Assembly (NCBI RefSeq): GCF_022539505.1
Contig: NC_061510.1
Location: 93,636,292-93,700,291, forward strand
Origin: Lolium rigidum
Lineage: Eukaryota > Streptophyta > Magnoliopsida > Poales > Poaceae
Length of the DNA stretch: 64,000 bases
Direction: 5' to 3'
Shown here: piece after piece, positions 21,280 through 33,448 of the stretch
How positions within the stretch are numbered: position 1 is the first letter of the stretch
How the letters are laid out: every line of letters starts with the position of its first letter
Made by a program: the position numbers and the translations under genes
The notes under the pieces: model-generated
What the model was told of the DNA's origin: nothing
Seen by the model: the letters and a program-made list of their open reading frames with translations, nothing else
Database searches by the model: none

Positions 21280-24200
21280 TTAAACATCCGAAAGTCGTTT
21301 AACGAGACGCCAGCCATCCCGGTTGTATATAGCCCGTGCCACCGCATCCAGCCGGCGGCATCCGAGCATGCATAGGCTCGCGTTGCGTCTCCGGCAGTAA
21401 AAGAGACCATTCGTGGATCCAAGTGTGAGACCATACGGGTAACTCCGTAAAAAATTTGAGTTCGTACTCTTGTTAAAGACAATATCATTGCGGCAGTTCC
21501 ATATAGCCCACATGAGCGCGCAAAACCCAATTCTAATTCTGAACTTAGACACTTTGTCAACTCCGTTTAACCAATTTCCAAACATATTTGTAACATTTGT
21601 TGGAGGAACAATATTGAAAGTGAACTGAATAACTCTCCAAATAAGTTTAGCGAAGGGACAATCAAAGAACAGATGATTGATTGATTCCGATGAATCACAA
21701 AACGCACATTTCATGCAACCATTCCAATTCCGGCGAGCTAAATTATCTTTAGTGAGTATAACTTTTCTATGAAGAAACCACATAAAAATCTTGACTTTCA
21801 AGTGGTATCTTAAGTTTCCAAATATATTTACGAAGATAGATCGTATGACCGTTCATATAATCTTCATACATGGATTTTACCGTGAAAGATCCGGACGTTG
21901 TTAACTTCCATACAAAAATATCCTTCTCCTCCGACAAGGTTACAAGAATAAGGCGTTGGACTAACGCAATCCAAGCATCCCACTTGTTTCCTGTCAAAGT
22001 CCTTCTAAACTCTATATTCGGAGGTGTATTTGAAAGAACATCGGCGACTAAAACATTTTTTCGTCGGACGATATTATACAATGAAGGATATTGGGATGCC
22101 AAAGGAGCATCGCCCAGCCAAATGTCTTCCCAAAAGCGTACTTGCTGGCCATTCCCAATTGTGAACGAACCTCGTGAGAAGAAATCGTCTTTCACTCTCA
22201 TGAGTCCTTTCCAAAAGGGAGAGTCGGTTGGTTTCGCAGTCACATGTGACAAAGTCTTGTTCTTGAGGTATTTATTGTGTAAAAGTTCTTGCCAAACTCC
22301 TTCTTCATTAAGAAGTTTATATAACCATTTACTTAACAAACATCTATTTTTCGGCTCCAAAACCTCCACCCCCAACCCCCCTTGCTCCTTGGATCTACAA
22401 ATAATGTTCCATTTAGTCAATCTGTACTTTTGTTTTAGCTGATCGTTCTGCCAAAACAAACGAGATCGATAAAAGTCTAATCTTTTCCTAACCCCTTTGG
22501 GTATTTCAAAAAAAGATAGCATGAACATCGGTAGACTTGTCGAAGACTCGAATTTATCAAGACCAGCCTATCTCCGTATGAAAGAAGCTTGCCTTGCCAA
22601 GCACCCCAATTTACGTTCGAAGCGAGTTTCAACCGAACTCCATTCCTTGTTCAATAATCGTCTATAATGAATTGGGATGCCCGGATAGTTAAAAGGAAGT
22701 GCCCCGTATTCGCAACCAAAAATCTGCTTGTACTCGGTCTTCCACTTCTTTCGCCTTACCGAAGCAAAAAATTTCACTCTTGTGAAAATTTATTTTTAGC
22801 CCAGATAAATGTTCAAAGATACAAAGTATGAGCTTCATGTTAACGGCCTTCTCAAGGTCGTGCTCCATGAATAAAATTGTATCATCGGCATACTGTAGAA
22901 TAGAGACTCCTCCCTCTACTAAGTGAGGTACAAGTCCCCCTACTTGGCCATCTTCTTTCGCTCGAGCGATTAAAATAGCCAACATGTCCGCAACAATATT
23001 AAAAAGAATCGGAGACAGGGGGTCACCTTGTCTCGGTCCTTTCATAGTTTGGAAATAATGGCCAATGTCGTCATTAACCCGTATTCCCACAGATCCTCCC
23101 TCAACAAAAGTACTTATCAAATGACACCATTTTTGGGAGAATCCTTTCATACGCAAGGTTTGTTGGAGAAAAGACCACTTAAACTTATCGTAGGCTTTTT
23201 CAAAATCAATTTTGAAGAGTACACCATCCATTTTCTTCCGATGAAGTTCATGGATGGTTTCATGCAACACTACTACTCCTTCTAGAATATGTCTCCCCGG
23301 CATAAAAGCTGTCTGGGTAGGTTTTATCACCTTGGGTGCAACACTTGTAATTCTATTAGTGCCTACTTTCGTAAAAATCTTAAAGCTTACATTAAGTAGG
23401 CATATCGGTCTATATTGTTGAATTTGTGTTGCATTCTCTTTCTTCGGTATCAACGTAATGATTCCAAAATTGAGTTTGTAAAGCGGCAACTCGCCGTGTT
23501 GCAATTGTACAAACAAAGCCATAAGGTCATTTTTAAGCACCTCCCAAAAGCATTGATAAAATTCAGCCGGAAACCCATCTGGCCCCGAAGCTTTATTATG
23601 TTCCATTTCCATAATAGCATCTAACACTTCCTTCTCGGTGAAGGCAGCGAGTTAGAATTATATTCTCCTCAGGAGTTACTCTAGTAATATCCGCAACGAA
23701 ATTCTCTCTCATAGTAAAATTATTTTTAGCCGGTACTCCAAATAACTTCTTATAGAAATCAGATATGTATATTCTAAGGTTTTCCTCACCAATAATTGTC
23801 CCTTCTTCTTGCTCTAATTGGAAAATTCGCTTCTTTCTATATCTACCATTAGCCATTAGGTGAAAATATTTCGTATTATTTCCACCTTCTTGGATAAATT
23901 TAACTTTAGCACGTTGAGCCCACTTTGATTCCTCATCACGTCTCAGCTTTCTGATCTTATCATTTGCACTCCTTAGCATCTTACTCTCTGTTTCATTAAG
24001 GGGTGACGATTCCGCCTTAATATCAAGATCATCAATAATTTTAGTGAGTCTGTCTCTCTCTTTTTTATACTCCCCACTTTTATTCTTCGCCCATCCGTGA
24101 AGAAACCGTCTCAAATGTCTAATCTTTTTTTGCCAAGTATCAATGGGACTGTAGCCGTTTGCCACAGATTCCCACTCATTTTTAACCAATTGAAAAAAAC

Positions 24201-24963
24201 CTTCTTCCCTTAGCCATGATAATTCAAAGGAAAAGAGAGCCGTATTACCTAAATGGGCATGATCTCCTGAATCAAGCAAAAGAGGTGTGTGATCCGACCC
24301 CGTACGGGTCGGTGCGCGTACGAAGTTAACGGAAATTTTTGTTCCCACTCTACACTAGCTAGCACACGGTCTAACTTTTCGTAGGTGGGATTTTCACGAC
24401 GACTCGCCCAAGTGAACTGTCGGCCCGACAAAATCAACTCGCGCAGGTTAAGTGAACCTATGATTGCATTGAAGACAAACGGCCACTTTGCATTATAATT
24501 TCCGTTATTTTTCTCTAATGGACTTCGAATAATATTAAAGTCTCCACCTACAAGCAAAGGTGTTCCTGGACTATCACACAATCTAACTAACTCAGCTAAA
24601 AAGGCTGCTTTGTGTGCCTCCCGAGCTGCCCCGTATACGACCACAAAGGACCATTCAAAACCATCTTTTTTTGATCGCAAATTCAAACGCACTAAAAAAT
24701 CACCATAGTCAACGTCTTTGACTAAGAGTGTTTCAAAGTTAATCCCCACTAGGATTTCGCCAGACCTTCCCGTGTGAAGGTAAGCAGAACCAGATAAAGT
24801 TCTTGCCAGCCGAGAGATTTGTAAGAAAGGATGCCGAAAAATCCCTCCTTCCAGTCTCAAGAATAGCGACTATATCTAGATTTTGTTCCCTGATATTTTC
24901 ATGAATAATAGAATGCTTGCCAGTATCTCTAATGCCTTCACTATTCCAAATAAAAGCTTTCAT
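21280..24963 (-). pseudogene. LINE ORF2 (endonuclease, reverse transcriptase, zinc-binding), broken
   Basis: The ATG at 24963 opens with MKAFIWNSEGI, the start of the apurinic-type endonuclease of plant LINEs. Its GGDFN motif is near 24550. After frameshifts near 24780 and 24300 comes a basic linker (about 24300-23650). The reverse transcriptase then reads NKASGPDGFPAEFYQ (about 23590), RQGDPLSPILFN (about 23020) and QYADDTILF (about 22880). Further shifts near 22690 and 21790 precede the zinc-binding domain with CAFCDSSESINHLFFDC (about 21660-21710). The enzyme would nick the target and copy the RNA in place. At least five lesions make it inactive. Confidence 0.88.
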
Positions 24964-25663
24964 TTTTTAAAAAATCTAAATTTTTAATTTTCCGAATCCT
25001 CGAGCTTCTACGAACTATTGGTTTTTCCACTACTACTTTCTTACTAACTCTAGTCTTTCTCTTTGCTACTCCTTTAGCCTTCACGTCTAAAAATTCATGG
25101 CATGTCTGGTCCGTATGACCATCATCCAGACCTATCATATCATTCTCAGCAAGGTCTTCCTCTGTCAGGTCTTCACAAAGACCAGAAACTTTAGAAACAA
25201 ATAAATTTTGTGGATCTGTATCCTCTACACTATTTTTCTTATTTAGAATAACCAACTCTCTCTGATGTTCCACTTCTTTGATATCTCTAACAGAAGACAA
25301 CGCAGCTACAGAAGAATTCCCAAGCGAAACCCCTAACTTACTGGCTCGATTTACAATCACGTTATCTGACATCTTTAAAATAGAAAGATTATGTTCAAAG
25401 GTCGAACCTGGAACTTGACGTTGCTGCGCAAGGTGCATGGCCCTCTCCAACTGCGGCTGATCCGCATTAGGTTGCGCGCCTAAGCGATCACTCGATCGAG
25501 TCCCAAACGCCGAGCTCTCCGGAATGCCACCGTATGCGACAATATCTTCATAGGAGTGCTGAAGCGGCCTCAGGGAAAAACTCTTGGCCATCGAATTCAG
25601 ACCCCCGCATGGTGTCTTAATTTTTGGCAAAGAAGTCTGCAAGTAATTTTGAAATGGCGGCAA
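24941..25663 (-). pseudogene. LINE ORF1-like frame
   Basis: A 240-codon frame directly upstream of ORF2, overlapping its ATG by 23 bp. It is rich in charged residues and ends in a basic stretch (VAKRKTRVSKKVV and RRSSRIRKIKN). No zinc knuckle is seen. Its position and basic tail fit the C-terminal half of a plant LINE ORF1 (RNA-binding protein). The N-terminal part is missing or replaced, because upstream sequence reads like a Copia gag start with stop codons. Confidence 0.6.
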
Positions 25664-25689
25664 AGAGGATCATCCCAACAACGCTCTCG

Positions 25690-25912
25690 GTGATGGATGA
25701 GACGGACACCGAGATGATGGATTAGGTTGTTGCACCGTGAGATCGCCATTGCGCATGGCAAAATGAGCATTAGGGCAGGGCATCGATCCATCGACAAACC
25801 CCATGAGTAGTTGGCTCCGGAGAAGAGGCACCACCGGAGCCCTCTAGAACATGTAGTTCTCGCCGGTCAATTTGATGGTGATCGACGAGGCGAGGGAGAT
25901 GATAGGCGGCAG
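25690..25912 (-). pseudogene. Copia-gag-like N-terminal fragment
   Basis: Read on the minus strand, one frame gives IISLASSITIKLTGENYMF, a TAG, then PVVPLLRSQLLMGFVDGSM and a Pro/Ser-rich tail. This pattern (KLTGENY, LLRS, LxGFVDGS) is the usual N-terminal start of plant Ty1/copia gag (UBN2-type) proteins. Here it sits directly upstream of the LINE ORF1 frame on the same strand, with no LTR. It is either a captured fragment forming the LINE's 5' end or a separate remnant that happens to abut it. Confidence 0.55.
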
Positions 25913-25924
25913 GGGTTGGTGGTG

Positions 25925-26331
25925 ATCAGATGAGGGACAAAACGAGTACGAGAAGGATGGATTCATCGTGGATGACGCCGATGAAGATGAGGAGGAGAAA
26001 GAAGAGGGAAGCTAGAGCTGGTGGTAAGCAGAGGAGGGCAAAACGAGTACGAGAAGGATGGCTTCATCGTGGATGATGCCGATGAAGATGAGGAGGAGGA
26101 AGAAGAGGAAGCCACAACTGGTGGTGAGCAGAGGAGGGACAAAACGAGTACAAGAAGGATGGCTTCATCGTGGATGACGCCGATGAAGATGAGGAGGAGG
26201 AAGAAGAGGAAGGCAGAGCTGGTGGTGAGTAGAGGAGGGATAAAACGAGTACGATAAGGATGGCTTCATCGTGGATGATGCCGATGAAGATGAGGAGGAG
26301 GAAGAATAGGGAAGCCATAGCTGGTGGTGAG
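25925..26331. repeat. 101-bp tandem repeat, four copies
   Basis: The word AAAACGAGTAC recurs at 25939, 26040, 26141 and 26242, a period of about 101 bp. Each unit contains GATGGCTTCATCGTGGATGA and a GATGAGGAGGAGGAAGAAG-type purine tract, with roughly 90-95% identity between units by eye. The period is not a multiple of three, so it is not kept for coding. It lies at the 5' side of the minus-strand LINE, and its last unit is cut by element F at 26332. Confidence 0.85.
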
Positions 26332-26473
26332 TGATGTAGTGCAGTGTGATGCAGTTGGGAAACCCCAAAAGGAAGGTATGATGAGCACAACAGCAAGCTA
26401 CTCTAAGAAAAAAAACCAGGGTTTAATCAACCAGTTTGAGAAAGAAATCACTTCTAAAGTTGTTACTGGCTGA

Positions 26474-28071
26474 TGATACGTCTCAAACGTATCTATAATT
26501 TCTTATGTTCCATGCTAGTTTTATGACAATACTCACATGTTTTATATACACTTTACATCATTTTGATGCATTTTCCAGCACTAACCTATTAACAGATGCC
26601 GAAGCGCCAGTTCTGTTTTCTGCTGTTTTTGGTTTCAGAAATCTTACACAGAAAATATTCTCGGAATTGGACGAAACAAAAGCCCACGGTCTTATTTTCC
26701 ACGGAGCCTTCCAGAAGTCCGAAGAGGAGATGAAGAGGGGACGCGAGGCGGCCACACCCTAGGGGGGCGCGGCCCCACCCCTGGCCGCGCCGCCCTATGG
26801 GGTGGGCCCCTTGGCCGCTCCCCGACTCTGCCCCTTCGCCTATTTATTCTCTCCATCGCGAAAACCCTAGTACCGAGAGCCACGATACGAGAAAACATAC
26901 TGTGACGCCATTGCTGCCAATCCCATCTCGGGGGATTCAGGAGATCGCCTCCGGCACCCTGCCGGAGAGGGGAATCATCACCGGAGGACTCTACATCATC
27001 ATGCCCGCCTCCGGATTGATGCGTGAGTAGTTCATCCTTGGACTATGGGTCCATAGCAGTAGCTAGATGGTTTTCTTCTCCTCTTGTGATATCATGTTTA
27101 GATCTTGTGAGCTGCCTAACATGATCAAGATCGTCTATTTGTAATGCTACATGTTGTGTTTGTTGGGATCCGATGAATATGGAATACTATGTCAAGTTGA
27201 TTATTGATCTATCATATATGTTTTGTTTATGATCTTGCATGCTCTCCGTTGCTAGTAGAGGCTCTGGCCAAGTTGATACTTTTAACTCCAAGAGGGAGTA
27301 TTTATGCTCGATAGTGGGTTCGTGCCTCCATTGAATCTGGGACAGTGGCAGAAAGTTCTAAGGTTATGGATATGTTGTTGCCACTAGGGATAAAACATCA
27401 ATGCTTTGTCTAAGGATATTTGTGTTGATTACATTACGCACAATACTTAATGAAATTGTTTGTTGTTTGCAACTTAATACTGGAAGGGGTGCGGATGCTA
27501 ACCCGAAGGTGGACTTTTTAGGCATAGATGCATGCTGGATAGCGGTCTATGTTATTTGTCGTAATGCCCTAAGTAAATCTCATATTAGTCATCATGATAT
27601 GTATGTGCATTGTTATGCCCTCTCTATTTGTCAATTGCTCAACTGTAATTTGTTCACCCAACATCCTATTTATCTTATTGCAGAGACATCACTAGTGAAC
27701 TGTGGACCCCGGTCCATTCTTTTACATCTGAAATACAATCTACTGCAATCTCTGTTCTCTGTTGTTCTTCGCAAGCAAACATCATTCTCCACACCATACG
27801 TTTAATCCTTTGTTTACAGCAAGCCGGTGAGATTGACAACCTCACTCGTTAAGTTGGGGCAAAGTATTTTGATTGTGTTGTGCAGGTTCCACGTTGGCAC
27901 CGGAATCCCTGGTGTTGCGCCGCACTACACTCCTCCACCAACAACCTTCACGTGGCCTTCATCTCCTACTGGTTCGATAACCTTGGTTTCTTTCTGAGGG
28001 AAAACTTGCTGCTGTGCGCATCACACCTTCCTCTTGGGGTTCCCAACGGACGTGTGCATCACGCGCCATCA
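26474..28071 (+). repeat. Solo LTR G
   Basis: A 1598-bp LTR of the A/C/D family, from TGATACGTCTCAAACGTATC at 26474 to GCGCCATCA at 28071, with no primer site or internal sequence attached. The flanks are GCTGA (26469-26473) and GCCGA (28072-28076), a 5-bp target duplication with one substitution. A solo LTR arises by recombination between the two LTRs of a full element. Confidence 0.88.
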
Positions 28072-28761
28072 GCCGACTTCGGCAGGGCCGCACTACCGAT
28101 GTTAGCAACAACATGGAACCTGCACACAACACAACCAAACTACTTTGCCCCAACTTACAGTGGGGTTGTCAATCTCACTGGTTTTGCTGAAAACAATAGA
28201 TTAGGCGTATAGTGTGGGAAGAGATGTTTGTTTGCAGTAAAATAAAGAGAACAGTGCTTTTAGTAAGGAAACAGAACATGTATTTGCAGTAGATGGTTTT
28301 ATCAATGTAAAAGAAAGGACTGGGGTCCACAGTTCATTAGAGATGACTCTCCATAAAGATAAATAACATGATGGGTAAACAAATTACAGCTGGGCAATTG
28401 AAAGAATAAAGACCATACATGACAAGATGATTACTATTAGATTCATTTGGGCATTACAACAAGATTCATAGACCGTAATCCAATTGCATATATGTCCATC
28501 CTCAGGATATCATCCGAACAATTTTGGGTATTAAGTTGCAAGCAATATATTATTGCATTAAGTAAAGTGTGTAAAGTAAACAATAGAATTATCCTTGGAT
28601 AAAGCATTGTTGTTTTCTCCCTAGTAGCAACAACACATCTACAACCTTAGGAGTTATTGTCACTCTCCCATATTACTAGAGGCATGAACCCACTATAGAG
28701 CATAAATACTCCCTCATGGAGTCACAAGCACATACTTGGCCAGAGCATCTACTAGCAACGG

Positions 28762-29320
28762 TGTTGTTGCCTAATCGACGGTACCTCGGAGGTGGGATCC
28801 TCACGAGGGGGAGAAGAAATAGGGGCCATTGGGCGGAGTGCACACGGGACGGTGGTACGCGATTTACCCAGCTTCGGAACACCTGCACGACGACAGGGCC
28901 TACTGCTGCTTGTCTGGAATTATCTGGACGATTTCGCGTTGTTACAATGAGTTGTGGTTGTGCCTCTAGGGCTCCCGGGATCCGGCTTATAAAGGCGCAT
29001 GGATCTAGGGTTTACATGGAGAGTCCTAGCCGGATTACAGATTGTCTAACTACGGTACAATATCTTGCCGTACACGTCACGGATCCGCCTTCCATATATG
29101 TCGTACTGGATCCGGGTTCCTCATGGGCCTCCACGGATCCGGGTTCCTCCAAATGTCGGTGCGGATCCGGCTTACTGATCCTGGGCCGGACTTCATCCTT
29201 CATGATCAACAGCAACTGGGCCGCCCGATGGGCCACATGCCTCATCACCGTCTATGGGCCACACGGGCTTGCCGGATCTAGGCACTGTCGATGGTACACC
29301 TATGAAGTATACCCACAAGA
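28762..29320 (-). repeat. 3' LTR of the Tat element
   Basis: 559 bp. It contains TTATAA at about 28988-28993, the likely LTR TATA region (minus-strand CTTTATAAGCC). The outer end is TGTTG on the plus strand; the inner end is ACCCACAAGA, one base off the ACCCACAACA seen at the outer end of the other LTR. Confidence 0.92.
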
Positions 29321-30112
29321 GTAGCCCCCAGAGTTCTCCGAGTTTCACCTTCTGTTTCCACCTTGCTAGTGCCTTATGGTCTTCGGCAATGTTGGTAACG
29401 CGGAGAAACTTGTAGAACTCCAACTTCACATTTTCTTTTTTCCCAACTTTTAGTCGGAAAACCTTCCCATCCTGCGGAACTTCATCCATCGACAGCTCAA
29501 AACACGTCTCCGGGTTGCTTCCCTGCTGGCGAATGAGAACTACTTATCTTCATGTTGTTTACCCAGAATCTTAAGAGACTCAAACGGTTCCGCCATTTCT
29601 GGCGCCATTTCTCTCAAAAAAAAATTATGGCGCCATTTTCGCGCGTTTTGAGCGGTAACTTATCTTTAGCCATTTTTACCGTTTAGGGTTTGGACACATG
29701 TCACGCATCCAACGGTGCGACGCTTGCGTTCCGACCATAGGATGCGGAGCACGAATCTCCTCCCCGCGGCCTATAAATATCCACCGTCAACCCTAACCTT
29801 CCCATTCACCCCCTCTTTCACCTCTCTGCGAAGCGCCGCCCACGAGCTCTTCCTCCGCCGTGCCGGAGTCTGCCGGAAAACTCGCCGGAGTTTCGCCGGA
29901 GCGATTTCACCACCGCGCAGTTCATCAAGTTCTTAACTTCGGCGAGCCACCGCGCGAAATCCTCGTCGCCGGCGACTCCGACCACCGCGGAATCCATTAC
30001 GGTGAGTTCTCGAGCTTCAGTCTTTCGCCGTAGTTGAAAAAGATGATGCTTTAGGAAGACGATGTGGATCCGACTAACATTACGTTTTCCGCTACCGCTT
30101 CTTTTTCAGTAG
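29321..30112 (+). promoter_or_regulatory. Promoter, 5' UTR and UTR intron of the antisense gene
   Basis: TATAAATA at 29772-29779 stands in a CTATAAATATCC context. It is followed about 30 bp later by CT-rich leader sequence (CCCATTCACCCCCTCTTTCA), the usual look of a grass core promoter and transcript start. The leader runs to about 30001, where CG|GTGAGTTC begins an intron that ends at CTTTTTCAG (30109), four bases before the ATG at 30113. The region is on the strand opposite gag-pol. The first 13 bp (29321-29333) double as the retrotransposon's polypurine tract on the minus strand. Confidence 0.65.
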
Positions 30113-33100
30113 ATGTCTTCTGTGACTCCGCCTCCAACCTCCAAGCCGATCATGGCGACGCCTATCTCCTCCGCCCCTCCTCCACTTGTCCTAGTTCGGC
30201 TGGAGTCCACAAAGGATTCCGGCAAGAATGTCGAGGGCACCTCTGCTAACCCGGAAGACATCGCGGGCGCAGAGCGAATGGAAAAGAAGGCGGAGGAGGC
30301 AGCCAAGAAATCCAAGGCTCGTCAACGAGACAACGAGTCTAAAGGAAAGTGGTGGCCCTGCACCACCACCGACGCGGAGCTCTCCAACCTCGAGGCGGAG
30401 GGCTTCATTAAACCCGGATCCTGGCGGACACTGCCGGGCGCCCCTACTCCAGCTCCCGAAGACGGAGAAATGGTGGTGACGAAGGCACTAGTGGAGCGCG
30501 GATTCTCCTTTCCGCCATCTGATTTCTTTTCAGAAATCTTGAAGACCTATGGGCTCCAGCCCCACAATATTTCCCCAAACTCTGTCTTGGCGATCAGCAA
30601 CCACGTGACGCTCTGCGAGGGCCATCTCCGGGTAGCTCCTGACCTTGCTCTGTTCCAGTACTACTTCTCCGTGAAAAAGGAGAAGATTCCCAAAGCTTCC
30701 GAGCTGGCTACCTGCGGATCAATCACTTTCATGCTCCGCCCCGGCCGCGTCTACCCTCCAACTGATCGCCACGAATCCGCGCGATACTGGTCAGGGGGTT
30801 TCTTCTATCTGAAGGACGTCTCCGACCCGCCGAGCGAGAAGGTGCTGCCGCCTTTCAAGAACAGCCCTGCCAGCGAGAATCCGGCCTGGACGCAATGTCC
30901 TCATCTCTCCGAGTCGCCTCGGCTGACTCGAATGGTTAGGCGGATCTGCAAGCTGACAGAGGAGGGTCTGACGGGGAAGGACCTTACCATGTCCTGGTTT
31001 ACCAAGCGGATCCAACCACTTCAACACAGGGACCGCCTGATGTTCCAATACACGGGGCGCGACGATCCTATGCGTGCGTCCGAGGACAACCTCTCCGCCG
31101 ACGCCATTGACAAGCGGATCCGACTGTTGATCAAGATTCCGCGTGATCTTCACGTTCACGTGTGTAACAAGGACATCCACACCAACGGCTCCGGCACCGC
31201 GGTATGTTATCGCGTCTTAACTTGTTATTTTATTTGTAATCTGTAATTTGACTAAGTACTGGCTCTGCAACAAAGCTCGAAGCCCTCGAGGAAGGCGACC
31301 TCGGAACTCTCCTCCGGGTTCCTCACACGGGCACTACTGATCCGGAGGCCGCATCGGAGGCGGAAGCCCCTGAAGCACCGCGCCCATCCAAGAGGAAGAG
31401 GGCTGCCCCCTCCAGTCCTTCAGCCAAACGTGCCCGCGACGTGCTCAGCACCGCGGCAACTCGCAAGGCGGAGGCGGAGAAAAAGCGCCTCAAACTCATC
31501 GACACGAGCAACCGAGCCCAACCAGAAATCCACCAGTTTTTCAGACCTTCCGGGTAAGTGCTAAATTTCCGAAGGAAAATCCTTCCGCCATCGTGAATCA
31601 GCATATACTTAATCATAACGCTCTTTTCTTTTCGCGACAGAAGTTCCGGAAGCCAGCCCCCCAAGGCCCCTAAGGCCCCCAAGAAGAGGACGAAGCCGTC
31701 TCCGGCTTCCATACCAGCCACACCAGAAGTCGAAGTTCCGCCCAAGGCTTCCTCTGCCACCAAGCCGGATCCCAAGGACGTCATTAATATCGATGACCTT
31801 CCTGAAGATTCGATTGGCCACGGTGGTTCCGGGAAGGGCGCATCTTCGTCTACGCCTCCGCCTGAGCAACCAACTGCCACCTCCGCCGAACCTACACCTG
31901 CGCAGTATGAGCAGAAAGTGCAGCTGATTCATGCTACCAGCACGCTCCAAGCTGACCCTCAACCTACTCCGTCTCTGCAAAAGCTTACCCTTTCCCAACG
32001 CCACGCGAAAGTTTCCGACATGATGGAGAAGGTGTGGGGGCCTGCAGACACGGAAATGAAGGAGCTCTCCGACCTCGAGAGTGATCTCAAGGTCTTCTTT
32101 GCTAAGCATAAGGAGGTGCGCCAGGTAACACTAGCCCCCAAGCATTGGTTCAGACATTTTTCCGTGTAACATGTGTTAGCCGATGCTTCTCTCAACATTA
32201 GTCTTAGACGGAAATTTAAAATTTTCTCGATCCAAAACTTTGAACTCCTCGCCAACCCCAGAATTTTGAATTTCCGGCTAAATCCTCTCTGCGTCTCAGA
32301 GCACGCGGAAGCTGCACGAAGACCTGCGCGTCCATGTGCTGGAGCAGATGACGGAAATAGAAGGGCTGCGCCAGACTGCTGAGAATAGTCGTCAAGCTGT
32401 GCTCCGCCTGGAGACCCGTTTGAAAGGTGAGAAATCCGAGCTGCTTAAATTTGTACTGTATGAACAACCATAATGTATAACTTGTGGGATTTTCTGTCTG
32501 CAGAAGAAACTGACAAGCGCCCCACCATCGACGCCTTGTCCGCCAAGATCCAAGTATTGGAGGCGGAGAATGAAACTCTGAAGAACTTCTTGAAAGAGTC
32601 CTCCGAGAAGGAAACCAAAGAAAAGAAGGAGCTCTCGGAGAAACATTCCCGCGAAATGGCGGAACTGGCTGAAAAACTCAAGAAGAGCCATCACAGGGTG
32701 ACCACCCTGGCGGCCAAGAACAAGAGCCAGGAGGCGGAGGCGGAGGCTATTGACAAGATGATCTTCCGTAAGGACCCTTTTTGTTATTGTTTTAACTCCG
32801 GCTTCCTCAAAATTGTCTCTGTCCGCGGAAGAAACTGATCCTTTTTACTTTGCAGCAAGCCTTGGCTTTGAATGGACCAAAGAGTCAACCCTCAAAAGGA
32901 CTGAGGCATATGATGAAGCGCGGACCTCAATCGAGGACCTCGTCGAAGCATGTCGCGGAATTGCCAAGTCCCTGAACCTGAAGAGAGCCAAGACAACGGT
33001 TATTGACCGCATGACGAATCTCATGAAGAACGTGCCGGAACTTATCAAGGATTGGCAGGAGTCTTCATCTCGCGGAGTTGCTGCCCTCGTGCTAGCCACC

Positions 33101-33448
33101 TGCAAGGCGCACTTCCCCACCATGAAATTTGCAGATGTCGCACGCGGAGCCCCCAAGGGTACCACCATGAGACATCTCCTCGCGGAAGCCATGGGATTTG
33201 ATCGCCTTTTTGCTGGACGAGTTAACCACTCGTTCTGGTACAACAAGTATGATCTTCCCGAAGGCTTTTCCGACCCGGAGGAAGAGGAAGAAGAGGCTGC
33301 CGAGGAAGGCGACGAGGAAGGCTCCGGGTCAAGTGCTGACCATGACGAGGGAAGCTCCGACTTCAACGGCGATGGCTCAGGCGATGGCTCGGACGACGGC
33401 TCCGCCTACACGGCTTCTGATGAAGAGCAATCCTCCGAGAACCTGTGA
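30113..33448 (+). CDS. Intact six-exon antisense gene, gypsy-type transposon protein
   Basis: Coding exons 30113-31201, 31276-31553, 31641-32124, 32300-32426, 32504-32767 and 32856-33448. All five introns begin GT and end AG and are short (74-175 bp). The joined length is 2835 bp: 944 codons plus TGA, with no break. Residues ~1-90 are low-complexity and charged. Residues ~90-360 form a globular part (LSNLEAEGFIKPGSWRTLPG, FSEILKTYGLQPHNISPNS) that resembles the 'putative gypsy-type transposon' domain often annotated in grass genomes. Next comes a Pro/Ser/Lys-rich linker, then long heptad-rich helices in exons 4-6 (e.g. KIQVLEAENETLKNFLKESS), probable coiled coil, and an acidic Glu/Asp/Ser/Gly tail. 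It runs towards the end of pol (34017) with 570 bp between. The function is unknown; a structural or regulatory role is only inference. Confidence 0.82.

Larger units (their letters stand above)
21120..25920 (-). mobile_element. Near-full-length LINE
   Basis: Minus-strand non-LTR retrotransposon. The 3' end is at 21120-21127 (T-run, i.e. poly(A) on the minus strand). Reading leftward from the 5' side there is an ORF1-like frame (25663-24941), then ORF2 with endonuclease (about 24963-24300), reverse transcriptase with YADD (about 23630-22690), a connecting region and a Cys/His zinc-binding domain (about 21800-21600). Several frameshifts inactivate ORF2. The 5' limit is unclear because ORF1 is continuous with a Copia-gag-like fragment and tandem repeats, and no target duplication of the sequence before the T-run was found on the right. 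Confidence 0.85.

Noticed and set aside
26021..26257. Acidic protein encoded by the 101-bp repeats
   Set aside because: The period is not a multiple of three, so the frame changes from unit to unit; the Asp/Glu run merely reflects GAGGAGGAAGAAG repeats.
27401..27805. Repeated 100-135-codon frames in the LTRs (also near 43416, 48268, 54570, 7003, 15375)
   Set aside because: They recur because the LTR recurs; they contain no known domain and vary freely in length between copies.
28716..29324. 202-codon frame at the Tat LTR (and its copy at 41190-41858)
   Set aside because: It spans the LTR and host flank; it is a chance open frame in GC-rich LTR sequence.
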